From Catenovulum sp052056295 (GTDB lineage Bacteria > Pseudomonadota > Gammaproteobacteria > Enterobacterales > Alteromonadaceae): a DNA stretch of 64,000 bases. The stretch covers positions 3,968,001 through 4,032,000 of the forward strand of contig NZ_CP182493.1 of the NCBI RefSeq assembly GCF_052056295.1. The letters run 5' to 3'. Of the stretch, positions 40,596 through 49,389 are shown piece by piece (within the stretch, counting starts at the first letter, position 1; each line of letters opens with the position of its first letter). The notes below the pieces were generated by a model, which ran no database searches, had not been told where the DNA came from, and was given only the letters and a program-made list of their open reading frames with translations. The translations under genes were made by a program, and so were the position numbers.

Positions 40596-42827
40596 TTATA
40601 GAGAATCAACTACTGCGTTTAACGTTGCACTTGCGCGCATAACGTTAGAAGCTTTGTCATCTTCAGGTTTGAAGTAACCGCCAATCTCAACAGCTTTACC
40701 TTGAACTTCAATTAACTCAGCAACAATTTTATCTTCGTTAGCAGTTAATTGCTCAGCTACAGGCTTAAATTTAGCTGCTAAATCTGCATCTGCAGCTTGC
40801 TCTGCTAAAGCTTGTGCCCAGTACATAGCTAAGTAGAAGTGGCTACCACGGTTGTCGATTCCACCTAAACGGCGTGAAGGTGAACGGTTAAAGTCTAATA
40901 CTTTACCAGTTGCAACGTCTAAAGCGTCAGCTAAAACTTTAGCTTGAGTGTTACCAGCAACATTTGCTAAATGCTCAAAAGAAGCTGCTAATGCTAAGAA
41001 CTCACCTAAAGAATCCCAACGTAAGTAGTTTTCGTTAACTAATTGCTCAACGTGCTTAGGCGCAGAACCACCAGCACCAGTTTCGAATAAGCCACCACCG
41101 TTCATTAATGGAACGATAGATAACATTTTCGCACTTGTACCTAATTCTAAAATTGGGAATAAGTCAGTTAAGTAGTCACGTAATACGTTACCAGTTACAG
41201 AGATAGTATCTTGACCTGCTTTAATACGCTCTAAAGAGAAACGAGTTGCTTCAACAGGCGCTAAAATTTGCAGTTCTAAACCGCTAGTGTCGTGCTCTGG
41301 TAAGTAGGCTTCAACTTTCTTGATAAGTTGTGCATCGTGTGCACGGTTTTTATCTAACCAGAATACCGCAGGTGTATCGCTTAAACGTGCACGGTTAACA
41401 GCTAGTTTAACCCAGTCACGAATTGGCGCGTCTTTAACCTGACACATACGCCAGATATCACCTTGCTCAACAGAGTGTTGTAGTAATACGTTACCGTCTT
41501 GGTCGATAACTTTAACTTCACCCGCTGCAGGAATTTCGAAAGTTTTGTCGTGAGAACCGTATTCTTCAGCTTTTTGCGCCATCAAACCAACGTTTGGTAC
41601 GCTACCCATAGTTGACGGGTCAAATGCACCGTGTTTTTTACAGAAGTCGATAACTTCTTGGTAAACACCTGCATAACAACGATCAGGAATTACATATTTA
41701 GTATCTGCTTGTTTTCCATCTGGACCCCACATTTGGCCAGAAGAACGAATAGCTGCAGGCATAGAAGCATCGATAATTACGTCACTTGGTACGTGTAGGT
41801 TAGTGATGCCTTTGTCTGAGTTAACCATAGCCATTGCAGGGCGTGCAGCGTAACAAGCTTCAATGTCAGCTTTAATTGCAGCTTGCTCGTCAGCAGGTAA
41901 TGAAGCGATACAGCTTTCAACATCACCAAAACCATTGTTAAGGTTTACGCCTAAAGCAGCAAATTTGTCTGCGTATTTGTCTAAAACTGGCTTGTAGAAA
42001 GCTTCAACTGCGTGACCAAAGATAATTGGATCAGAAACTTTCATCATAGTTGCTTTCATGTGCAACGAGAATAAAACGCCTTGCGCTTTTGCTTCTTCAA
42101 CTTGCTCTGCTAAGAAAGATTGTAATGCACTTGCGCTCATTACTGCAGAATCAATAATTTCGCCAGCTTGAACTGGAACTGAAGCTTTTAATACTTCAAC
42201 TTCACCAGAAGCTTTAGTTAATTCAATTTTTACTGAACCAGCTTTTTCTACAGTGGTAGATTTTTCGCTACCGTAAAAATCACCAGCGCTCATGCTTGAA
42301 ACGTGAGATTTAGAATCAGCAGACCATGCGCCCATGCTATGTGGATTTTTCTTCGCATAGTTTTTAACTGAAGCTGGTGCACGACGATCTGAGTTACCTT
42401 CACGTAATACTGGGTTTACTGCGCTACCTTTAACCGCGTCAAAACGCGCTTTGATATCAGCTTCTTGTTCGTTTGCTGGTGAATCCGGGTAGTTAGGTAA
42501 AGCGAAACCTTTAGCTTGTAATTCTTTGATTGCCGCTTTTAACTGAGGAATTGAAGCACTGATATTCGGTAATTTGATGATATTAGCTTCAGGCGTTTTA
42601 GCTAATTCACCTAATTCTTTTAAATCGTCAGCTTGGAATTGGCTTTCAGGTAAAATGTCTGGGAATTGACATAAAATACGTGCAGCTAAAGAGATGTCAC
42701 GCGTTTCTACATCAACGCCAGCTGTTTTAGCGTAAGCTTGAATAATAGGTAATAAACTGTATGTTGCTAAAGCTGGAGCTTCATCAGTTATGGTATAAAT
42801 GATTTTAGAACTTTCAGTTGTCATCAT
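40596..42827 (-). CDS. icd: Monomeric NADP-dependent isocitrate dehydrogenase
   Basis: This 743-residue enzyme is of the monomeric type II class (IDH from vibrios and Azotobacter), about 80 kDa, not the dimeric E. coli type. Signature stretches are IIYTITDEAPALATYSLLPII, LREGNSDRRAPASVKNYAKKNPHSMG (substrate loop), VPNVGLMAQKAEEYGSHD, GGGLFETGAGGSAPKHVEQ and NRSPSRRLGGIDNRGSHFYLA. It decarboxylates isocitrate to 2-oxoglutarate with NADP+ in the TCA cycle. Length agrees with the family (about 740). A strong terminator follows. Confidence 0.97.
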   Translation of the reverse strand: MMTTESSKIIYTITDEAPALATYSLLPIIQAYAKTAGVDVETRDISLAARILCQFPDILPESQFQADDLKELGELAKTPEANIIKLPNISASIPQLKAAIKELQAKGFALPNYPDSPANEQEADIKARFDAVKGSAVNPVLREGNSDRRAPASVKNYAKKNPHSMGAWSADSKSHVSSMSAGDFYGSEKSTTVEKAGSVKIELTKASGEVEVLKASVPVQAGEIIDSAVMSASALQSFLAEQVEEAKAQGVLFSLHMKATMMKVSDPIIFGHAVEAFYKPVLDKYADKFAALGVNLNNGFGDVESCIASLPADEQAAIKADIEACYAARPAMAMVNSDKGITNLHVPSDVIIDASMPAAIRSSGQMWGPDGKQADTKYVIPDRCYAGVYQEVIDFCKKHGAFDPSTMGSVPNVGLMAQKAEEYGSHDKTFEIPAAGEVKVIDQDGNVLLQHSVEQGDIWRMCQVKDAPIRDWVKLAVNRARLSDTPAVFWLDKNRAHDAQLIKKVEAYLPEHDTSGLELQILAPVEATRFSLERIKAGQDTISVTGNVLRDYLTDLFPILELGTSAKMLSIVPLMNGGGLFETGAGGSAPKHVEQLVNENYLRWDSLGEFLALAASFEHLANVAGNTQAKVLADALDVATGKVLDFNRSPSRRLGGIDNRGSHFYLAMYWAQALAEQAADADLAAKFKPVAEQLTANEDKIVAELIEVQGKAVEIGGYFKPEDDKASNVMRASATLNAVVDSL

Positions 42828-42865
42828 TATGTCCTTAAAAAATATAAATTATGCTGACGATGATT

Positions 42866-43015
42866 CTAGCAAGCTTGTTAATTACTACAAGCGTATGTTC
42901 ACCGCATTGGTGCAATGTCGACCATAAAGTTTGGTGATATATCCCCAAGTTGCTTGATGAAGCGAGTTTCCACTTCACTCATTGAAGAACCGTTACAATA
43001 TAGTAAGCTTGCTAG
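42866..43015. repeat. 11-bp inverted repeat in the icd/rluE divergent region
   Basis: CTAGCAAGCTT (42866-42876) and AAGCTTGCTAG (43005-43015) are perfect inverted copies 128 bases apart in a 232-base region with no gene. Each lies near one of the divergent starts (icd 42827, rluE 43060). They could be paired regulator sites, but chance cannot be excluded since AAGCTT is itself a palindrome. Confidence 0.35.
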
Positions 43016-43059
43016 GGTATATAGTTACTTCTCATTTTAAAATTGAATAGTGGAAATAA

Positions 43060-43752
43060 ATGTTGCAGCAAAAAGCAAAAAAGCCAAGTTTTGGACAAAA
43101 AAAACACATAAAAAATGCCAAACCCGGCGCTAAAACACGTTCGGCTACAAAAAATAAAAACAAGCGGCCCGAGCCTGCTGTGATAAAAATTGTACTCTTT
43201 AATAAACCTTATGATGTATTAACCCAGTTTACCGATGATCAACAAAGAAAAACCTTAAAAGACTATATTCCAATTGAAAATGTATATGCCGCAGGGCGGT
43301 TAGATAAAGATTCGGAAGGTTTGTTGGTTTTAACTAATAGTGGCAAGTTACAAAATGTGCTGGCTAGCCCTAAATTTGAAAAAACAAAATCTTATTGGGT
43401 GCAGGTAGAAGGTCAGCCAAGCCAGCAACAACTGCAGCAATTGCGCCAAGGGGTCGAGTTAAAAGACGGTAAAACTAAGCCCGCAAAAGTCAGGTTGATT
43501 GAACCACCAGCCATTTGGCCACGTAATCCACCTATTCGAGAGCGCAAAAATATTCCAACAACTTGGTTGGAAATAGGTTTGCAAGAAGGTAAAAACCGCC
43601 AAGTTCGCCGTATGACAGCGCATGTTGGTTTGCCAACTTTACGTTTAATCCGCCATCAGTTTTCTTCTTTTTCGGTACAAGGGTTAGAACCGGGGGAGTG
43701 GCGCGAACTCGCAAGCGAAGAATTTAATCAATATCTGGAGCAAATTAATTAA
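43060..43752 (+). CDS. rluE: 23S rRNA pseudouridine synthase RluE
   Basis: This 230-residue RsuA/RluE-type pseudouridine synthase lacks an S4 domain. Instead it has a basic 40-residue extension (Lys-rich, probably RNA binding), then LFNKPYDVLTQF, the catalytic Asp82 in AGRLDKDSEGLL, and QEGKNRQVRRMTAHVGLPTLRLIR. RluE modifies U2457 of 23S rRNA. The TAA overlaps nudJ by one base, the same rluE-nudJ-mnmA-hflD-purB order as in E. coli. Confidence 0.93.
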   Translation: MLQQKAKKPSFGQKKHIKNAKPGAKTRSATKNKNKRPEPAVIKIVLFNKPYDVLTQFTDDQQRKTLKDYIPIENVYAAGRLDKDSEGLLVLTNSGKLQNVLASPKFEKTKSYWVQVEGQPSQQQLQQLRQGVELKDGKTKPAKVRLIEPPAIWPRNPPIRERKNIPTTWLEIGLQEGKNRQVRRMTAHVGLPTLRLIRHQFSSFSVQGLEPGEWRELASEEFNQYLEQIN

Positions 43753-44201
43753 TGTTTAAACCCAATACAACCATTGCATGGATAGTTGAGTGTAATAATA
43801 AGTTTTTAGTGGTTGAAGAAATAGAAAATGGCATCAATGTTATTAACCAGCCCGCTGGTCATTTAGAAAAAGATGAATCTTTATTGCAAGCCGCTAAACG
43901 TGAATTGTTAGAAGAGGCGGGGATTGAACTTGAACCACAAGGTTTAGTTGGTATTTATCAAAGTCAGGTTAAAGGCAAAGATATTCAGTATTTGCGTTTT
44001 TGTTATTACGCTAAAATTGATGCTGAACAACTACCAAAATTGCAACCGCAAGATGATGATATCCTAGCCGCACATTGGTTTAGCTTTGAGCAAATTGAAC
44101 AAAAACAGCTACCACATCGCAGTCATATGGTACAAATTTGCTTTGATGATTACCTAAATGGACAAAGAATACCCTTATCTGCTGTTAAGAGTTATTTATA
44201 G
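43752..44201 (+). CDS. nudJ: Nudix phosphatase NudJ
   Basis: This 149-residue Nudix hydrolase has a complete Nudix box GHLEKDESLLQAAKRELLEEAGIEL, with the metal-binding Glu residues. The opening FKPNTTIAWIVEC and FLVVEE match NudJ (YmfB), which releases phosphate from HMP-pyrophosphate, thiamine pyrophosphate or nucleotides. It lies between rluE (1-base overlap) and mnmA (57-base gap), conserved with enterobacteria and vibrios. Confidence 0.94.
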   Translation: MFKPNTTIAWIVECNNKFLVVEEIENGINVINQPAGHLEKDESLLQAAKRELLEEAGIELEPQGLVGIYQSQVKGKDIQYLRFCYYAKIDAEQLPKLQPQDDDILAAHWFSFEQIEQKQLPHRSHMVQICFDDYLNGQRIPLSAVKSYL

Positions 44202-44214
44202 CAAGGATAAAGGG

Positions 44215-44223
44215 TGATAGAAT
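44215..44223 (+). promoter_or_regulatory. Promoter for mnmA-hflD-purB (extended -10)
   Basis: TGA-TAGAAT is an extended -10 hexamer, followed by a GCGCCCC discriminator as in growth-rate controlled promoters. No good -35 is seen at the usual distance. It lies 35 bases before mnmA. Confidence 0.5.
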
Positions 44224-44258
44224 AGCGCCCCATTTTTAGCTGCGAGTATTTTTATTTC

Positions 44259-45362
44259 ATGTCAGACAATCAAAACAAAAAAGTTATTGTAGGAATGTCA
44301 GGTGGTGTTGATTCATCTGTATCTGCTTATTTGTTACTTCAACAAGGATACCAAGTTGAAGGTTTGTTCATGAAAAACTGGGAAGAAGACGACACAGATG
44401 AATACTGCGCAGCTGCACAAGATTTAGAAGACGCTCAAGCCGTAGCCGACAAACTTGGCATTGAATTGCACACAGTTAATTTTGCTGCAGAATACTGGGA
44501 CAATGTATTTGAATACTTTTTAGCCGAATACAAAGCGGGCAGAACGCCTAACCCAGATATCATGTGTAACAAGGAAATTAAGTTTAAAGCCTTTTTAGAA
44601 TTTGCTGCTGATGCTTTGGGCGCTGACTATATAGCCACAGGTCACTATGTACAACGCCGCCAAGATGAAAATGGCAAATGGCAAATGTTACGCGGTTTAG
44701 ACAATAACAAAGACCAAAGCTACTTTTTATATACCTTAGCCGAGCAACATGTTGCGCAAACTTTATTCCCAGTTGGTGGTTTAGAAAAACCAGAAGTACG
44801 CAAAATTGCTGAAGAGCAAGACTTAGTTACAGCCAACAAAAAAGATTCAACCGGTATTTGTTTTATTGGTGAGCGTAAATTTAAAGATTTCCTTCAGCAA
44901 TATTTACCAGCACAGCCGGGTGATATTGAAACTGTTGATGGCGAAGTTATTGGTCGTCATGAAGGTTTAATGTACCACACGCTAGGCCAACGCAAGGGGC
45001 TTGGTATTGGCGGTATGAAAAACTCCGGTGATGAGCCTTGGTATACAGTTGATAAAGATTTAGAGCGTAACGTGCTGATTGTGGCACAAGGCAGTAAACA
45101 CCCAAGATTATTCTCAAATGGCATGATTGTTAATCAAAGCCACTGGGTTGATCGCGTCGGTCCTGGCGAAGAATTTAGCTGTACCGTGAAAACACGTTAT
45201 CGCCAGCAAGATATTGCCTGTTCGGTTAAAAAACTGGATGAAGAAAATTATCAAGTGATGTTTGATGAGCCAGTTGCTGCGGTTACACCAGGGCAGTCAG
45301 CGGTATTTTATGCGCAAGAAGTCTGTTTAGGCGGCGCAATTATTGACAGTTTAATTCGGTAA
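44259..45362 (+). CDS. mnmA: tRNA-specific 2-thiouridylase MnmA
   Basis: This 367-residue PP-loop enzyme begins with the ATP-pyrophosphatase motif GMSGGVDSS (about 12-20). Catalytic Cys residues are in NPDIMCNKEIKF and STGICFIGERKF. MnmA thiolates U34 of Lys, Glu and Gln tRNAs with sulfur from the Tus relay. The length is standard. The reading ends LIR-stop inside a perfect 12-base tandem duplication that continues into the hflD leader. Confidence 0.97.
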   Translation: MSDNQNKKVIVGMSGGVDSSVSAYLLLQQGYQVEGLFMKNWEEDDTDEYCAAAQDLEDAQAVADKLGIELHTVNFAAEYWDNVFEYFLAEYKAGRTPNPDIMCNKEIKFKAFLEFAADALGADYIATGHYVQRRQDENGKWQMLRGLDNNKDQSYFLYTLAEQHVAQTLFPVGGLEKPEVRKIAEEQDLVTANKKDSTGICFIGERKFKDFLQQYLPAQPGDIETVDGEVIGRHEGLMYHTLGQRKGLGIGGMKNSGDEPWYTVDKDLERNVLIVAQGSKHPRLFSNGMIVNQSHWVDRVGPGEEFSCTVKTRYRQQDIACSVKKLDEENYQVMFDEPVAAVTPGQSAVFYAQEVCLGGAIIDSLIR

Positions 45363-45375
45363 CTAATTCGGTAAC
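45352..45375 (+). repeat. Perfect 12-bp tandem duplication at the mnmA/hflD junction
   Basis: TAATTCGGTAAC occurs twice in immediate tandem (45352-45363 and 45364-45375). The first copy carries the mnmA stop (TAA at 45360-45362). The second lies in the gap before hflD. A small slip-type duplication is likely. Confidence 0.85.
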
Positions 45376-45379
45376 TTTG

Positions 45380-46012
45380 ATGTCAGACGTATCTTACGAA
45401 CAAACATTAGCGTTAGCAGGCGTTTGCCAAGCCTGTGCTTTGGTGCAAAAAATTGCCCGTAAAGGTGAAATGGACGACGCACAATTAACCACTATGCTAA
45501 ACAGTGTGTTAAATACCAACCCAGCGGATACAGTTGATGTTTACGGCGAGCTGGCTAATTTAAAGCCGGGTTTAACCAATATTCATGATCAGTTAGGCCA
45601 TCAAGCGCAAGTGAAAGATGCTGAGTTAACCCGTTATGTGTTAAGTGTATTAACCCTTGAACGCAAGTTAGCAAAGAATCCACAATCATTGCGTAAACTT
45701 GGCCAGCAAATAGATGCAATGGAAACTAAACTAGCACATTATGATTTATTGCATGATGTTGTGGTAGAAGGATTTGCCGGTATATATAAAGATGTAATCA
45801 GTCCACTCGGCCCGAAAATTCGTGTCATGGGCAACCCAAATTTATTACAACAGCGTTTAGTGCAAAATAAAGTACGCGCGCTGTTGCTTGCTGCGTTGCG
45901 CTCAGCTGTGCTTTGGCGTCAGCTAGGTGGTAAAAGACGTAATATTTTATTTAGAAGACAAAAATGGGTGCGTTTTTCGGCGCACGCACTTCAACAAATA
46001 TCCAATATTTAA
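45380..46012 (+). CDS. hflD: High-frequency lysogenization protein HflD
   Basis: This 210-residue all-helical protein starts MSDVSYEQTLALAGVCQACALVQ. It matches HflD (YcfC) over its length, with ELTRYVLSVLTLERKL, VISPLGPKIRVMGNP and LLLAALRSAVLWRQLGGKR. HflD is a membrane-associated protein first known for affecting phage lambda CII stability; its general role is unclear. The ATG at 45380 is chosen over an adjacent TTG. The position between mnmA and purB is the conserved one. Confidence 0.93.
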   Translation: MSDVSYEQTLALAGVCQACALVQKIARKGEMDDAQLTTMLNSVLNTNPADTVDVYGELANLKPGLTNIHDQLGHQAQVKDAELTRYVLSVLTLERKLAKNPQSLRKLGQQIDAMETKLAHYDLLHDVVVEGFAGIYKDVISPLGPKIRVMGNPNLLQQRLVQNKVRALLLAALRSAVLWRQLGGKRRNILFRRQKWVRFSAHALQQISNI

Positions 46013-46024
46013 CAGGAGATTTCG

Positions 46025-47392
46025 ATGGAATTATCCAGCTTAACTGCGGTTTCACCAGTTGATGGTCGTTACGGTAGTAAAACAACTGAACTTAGATCAA
46101 TTTTTAGTGAGTTCGGTTTAACTAAATACCGCGTAACGGTTGAAGTGCGTTGGTTACAAAAATTATCAAAAATTGCCGGTATTAAAGAAGTACCTGAATT
46201 TTCAGCTGAAGCAAATACTGCATTAGACGAAATTGTTGAATATTTCAGTGAAGCAGATGCTGCTCGTGTAAAAGAAATCGAGCGCACAACTAACCACGAC
46301 GTTAAAGCGGTTGAGTACTTTTTAAAAGAAAAAGTAGCGAATATTCCTGAATTACACGCGGTTACTGAGTTTTTACACTTTGCTTGTACCTCAGAAGATA
46401 TCAACAACACTTCTCACGGTTTAATGTTACGCGAAGCGCGTGACACAGTAATTTTGCCTTACATTGATAAAATTTTGGCTGAATTACACCGTATGGCGAA
46501 AGAATATCGTGACGTTGCTATGATGGCGCGTACTCACGGTCAGCCAGCTTCACCTACCACTATGGGTAAAGAAATGGCTAACGTTTATATGCGTTTAAAG
46601 CGTCAACGTGATCAAATCGCCAAAGTAGAAATTTTAGGTAAAATCAATGGTGCAGTAGGTAACTACAACGCACATTTATCAGCATACCCTGAATTAAACT
46701 GGCATGAAATCAGTGAAGAGTTTGTTACTAGCATAGGTTTAACTTGGAACCCGTACACAACTCAAATTGAGCCACACGATTATATCGCTGAGTTGTTTGA
46801 TGCTGTTGCACGTGCAAATACCATCATTTTAGATTTCGACCGCGACATTTGGGCTTACATTGCGTTAGGTCACTTCAAACAAAAAACTATTGCTGGCGAA
46901 ATTGGTTCATCAACTATGCCGCATAAAGTTAACCCAATTGATTTTGAAAACTCAGAAGGTAACTTAGGTTTAGCCAACGCAATTTTTGATCACTTAGCGG
47001 CTAAATTGCCAGTTTCTCGTTGGCAGCGTGATTTAACAGATTCAACTGTATTGCGTAACTTAGGTGTAGGTGTTGCACACACAATTATTGCTTATCAAGC
47101 AACGCTTAAAGGTATCAGCAAGTTAGAAGTTAACGAAGCTAGCTTCTTAGCTGAACTTGACCAAAACTGGGAATTATTGGCTGAGCCAATTCAAACAGTA
47201 ATGCGTCGTTATGGTATTGAAAAACCATACGAGAAGCTTAAAGAGTTAACCCGTGGTAAACGTGTGGACCAAAAAGCTATGGCTGAGTTTATTGATGGTT
47301 TAGCTATGCCTGCGAATGAAAAAGCTCGCCTTAAAGAATTAACGCCAGCTAAATACATTGGTGATGCACAAAAATTAGTAGATTTACTTTAA
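46025..47392 (+). CDS. purB: Adenylosuccinate lyase
   Basis: This 455-residue fumarase/aspartase-superfamily lyase acts twice in purine synthesis, on SAICAR and adenylosuccinate. The superfamily signature GSSTMPHKVNPIDFEN (about 296-311) holds the catalytic Ser and Lys-loop. THGQPASPTTMGKE carries the general-acid His. The opening MELSSLTAVSPVDGRYG is typical of the gammaproteobacterial form. It is 12 bases after hflD with a good AGGAG site, and closes the transcript at a strong terminator. Confidence 0.97.
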   Translation: MELSSLTAVSPVDGRYGSKTTELRSIFSEFGLTKYRVTVEVRWLQKLSKIAGIKEVPEFSAEANTALDEIVEYFSEADAARVKEIERTTNHDVKAVEYFLKEKVANIPELHAVTEFLHFACTSEDINNTSHGLMLREARDTVILPYIDKILAELHRMAKEYRDVAMMARTHGQPASPTTMGKEMANVYMRLKRQRDQIAKVEILGKINGAVGNYNAHLSAYPELNWHEISEEFVTSIGLTWNPYTTQIEPHDYIAELFDAVARANTIILDFDRDIWAYIALGHFKQKTIAGEIGSSTMPHKVNPIDFENSEGNLGLANAIFDHLAAKLPVSRWQRDLTDSTVLRNLGVGVAHTIIAYQATLKGISKLEVNEASFLAELDQNWELLAEPIQTVMRRYGIEKPYEKLKELTRGKRVDQKAMAEFIDGLAMPANEKARLKELTPAKYIGDAQKLVDLL

Positions 47393-47415
47393 TTTACTAA
47401 TAGCTGTAATAATTT

Positions 47416-47446
47416 AACAAGGCAAACATACGTTTGCCTTGTTTTT
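47416..47446 (+). terminator. Rho-independent terminator after purB
   Basis: AACAAGGCAAAC (47416-47427) pairs perfectly with GTTTGCCTTGTT (47432-47443) around a 4-base loop, followed by more T. It lies 24 bases after the purB stop. The rest of the 314-base gap to the GH28 gene is regulatory or empty. Confidence 0.92.
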
Positions 47447-47552
47447 ATCAAATTAAATTTCCTCCATTTTCCTGCCTAGTCGCTCTAGTGTGATTCGCTA
47501 TTTTCTTTTTGCGCTATCGTTAAATAACCAAGCCGTTATTTATTAAACAAGA

Positions 47553-47587
47553 TTGGTAATTGTATAAAATATGTATATACTTACCAA
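47553..47587. promoter_or_regulatory. Candidate operator half-sites upstream of the GH28 gene
   Basis: TTGGTAA (47553-47559) and TTACCAA (47581-47587) form a dyad, with GTATA and TATAC inside. A third TTGGTA occurs at 47644. The half-site resembles the TTGGTATACCAA motif of the UxuR/ExuR-type GntR regulators of uronate use, but the arms are too far apart for that exact site. Control by pectin breakdown products is therefore only a suggestion. Confidence 0.35.
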
Positions 47588-47706
47588 GTGCTACCGGTGG
47601 CATTGTTGCTAAATATATAAATATAACTATGTTTAGAGTGTTGTTGGTATAGGTTTGCATGGAATGCAGTTAAATTATGCAATTCAATATAGGTAATTTC
47701 TTGTCT

Positions 47707-49317
47707 ATGAATAAATTATTAAAACTGGCGCTCAATGGTGGGGTAGTTGGTTTATCACTAGCGATTTTCAGCGCCCAAGCATCGAATGTTCGATTACACG
47801 CCGAATACGAAAAATTATTGCCGCCAGAGCCAAGTTTCCCAACTAAAGTTTGTAGCGAATTAAAAGCCAACCTCAAGTATGTTAATTGGGTATTGCCTGA
47901 CGAAATTGATCATGATCCAAAAAACTCAAGTCCAGATTCTGAGCGTTTACAGCAGGCATTAGATAATTGCCCTAAAGGTCAAGCGGTTAAATTAGTTAAA
48001 CACAATGGCAATAATGGTTTTTTGACCGGGCCAATTGAAATTCCTTCTGGTGTCAGTTTGTGGATCGAAAAAGAGGTTAAGTTATTTGCCTCGCGTAGCC
48101 CTGCCGATTATGACTTAGGTGATGGCGTTTGTGGTGACGCACTACCAAAAATTAAAAATCGCTGTAAACCTTGGATTTACGCCAGCAAAACAGAGAATAG
48201 TGGTATTTATGGTGAAGGGACAATAGATGCCCGAGGCGGTGCTATTTTAACTTCAGGCAAGCGTGCTTACCAAACTACTTGGTGGGATCTGTCGATGCAA
48301 AGCAAAGCTAAACCTAAGCTTGAGCAAAACAATCCGCGTATGTTGCAAATAGACGATGCGAAAAACTTTACTTTCTACAAAGTAGGTTTACAAAATGGTG
48401 GTAAATTCCACGTTGCAGCAAAAAGAGCTGATGGATTAATTTTCTGGGGCATTAAATTGTTAACCCCTTCACTGGCGTATACAGTACCGGGTTACAAATG
48501 TGCTGAAGAAGATATGCCAAGACCAGGTAAGTTAGATAAACCAAGTACTTGTTTTATCCCTGAATTGGTGAAAAACACTGATGGTATCGACCCTGGTGCA
48601 AGTAAAAACGTTACTCTTGCTTATTCGTATATCAGTACAGGTGATGACAATGTTGCGATTAAATCAGGTAAAGAAACTGACAGACCTGCAACAGAAAACC
48701 ATTTATACGCACACAATCAGTTTTATTATGGCCATGGCATGTCGATTGGCAGTGAAACTGATGCGGGTGTTAACAATATCAAAATTTGGGATTTGACGTT
48801 AGATGGTATGGATAGTGGTCATGGCGTTGGTATTCGGATTAAATCGGATGGAAAACGTGGTGGTGATATCACTAATGTAACATACGATAATGTGTGTATG
48901 CGCCGAGCTAAAGATTCTATGGTTTTCACACCTTATTACAGCTCAACTAAGAAGGATAACTTACCGCCGAAAATGGAAAACATTGTTGTACGTAATTTTC
49001 GATACGTAGATTACCCAGATGCCAAATATAATGAGTCGTTAGTAAATGTTAGTGGATATCAGTCTAAGCATTTAATTAACCCGTTAAAACTTACTTTAGA
49101 TAATGTGGTTTACGATACGAAACCTGAAATTCGTGACAATAAACATTATAGCCACCATCACATTGAATATACCTTTGGGCCGAATCCAGTGGTAAATTTC
49201 CCTGTGCGTGAGCAGGCTGATATTAAGGTTTTTGATAAACAAACTAAACAGGCGAAAGCGATAGACTGTCCTGACAGTCGTTTTGAACCTTATCCGGCAC
49301 CGGATTCACCCTTTTAG
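47707..49317 (+). CDS. Secreted GH28 polygalacturonase-like enzyme
   Basis: This 536-residue protein has a signal peptide (MNKLLKLALNGGVVGLSLAIFSAQA) and a right-handed beta-helix of GH28 type. The catalytic motifs are NTDGID (290-295), GDD (312-314, general acid/base pair) and GHGMSIG (His343), then RIKSDGKRGG for substrate. GH28 cleaves alpha-1,4-galacturonate links of pectin. Cys pairs suggest disulfides. The ATG at 47707 gives the cleanest signal; 47677 would add ten residues. It is monocistronic, with rlmG convergent. Confidence 0.92.
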   Translation: MNKLLKLALNGGVVGLSLAIFSAQASNVRLHAEYEKLLPPEPSFPTKVCSELKANLKYVNWVLPDEIDHDPKNSSPDSERLQQALDNCPKGQAVKLVKHNGNNGFLTGPIEIPSGVSLWIEKEVKLFASRSPADYDLGDGVCGDALPKIKNRCKPWIYASKTENSGIYGEGTIDARGGAILTSGKRAYQTTWWDLSMQSKAKPKLEQNNPRMLQIDDAKNFTFYKVGLQNGGKFHVAAKRADGLIFWGIKLLTPSLAYTVPGYKCAEEDMPRPGKLDKPSTCFIPELVKNTDGIDPGASKNVTLAYSYISTGDDNVAIKSGKETDRPATENHLYAHNQFYYGHGMSIGSETDAGVNNIKIWDLTLDGMDSGHGVGIRIKSDGKRGGDITNVTYDNVCMRRAKDSMVFTPYYSSTKKDNLPPKMENIVVRNFRYVDYPDAKYNESLVNVSGYQSKHLINPLKLTLDNVVYDTKPEIRDNKHYSHHHIEYTFGPNPVVNFPVREQADIKVFDKQTKQAKAIDCPDSRFEPYPAPDSPF

Positions 49318-49389
49318 TTTAAACTTCCGTATTCATAAGGTCAGGGATATGCTCTGACCTTATACTTATTTTGCTCAGGTCAATCCGAG

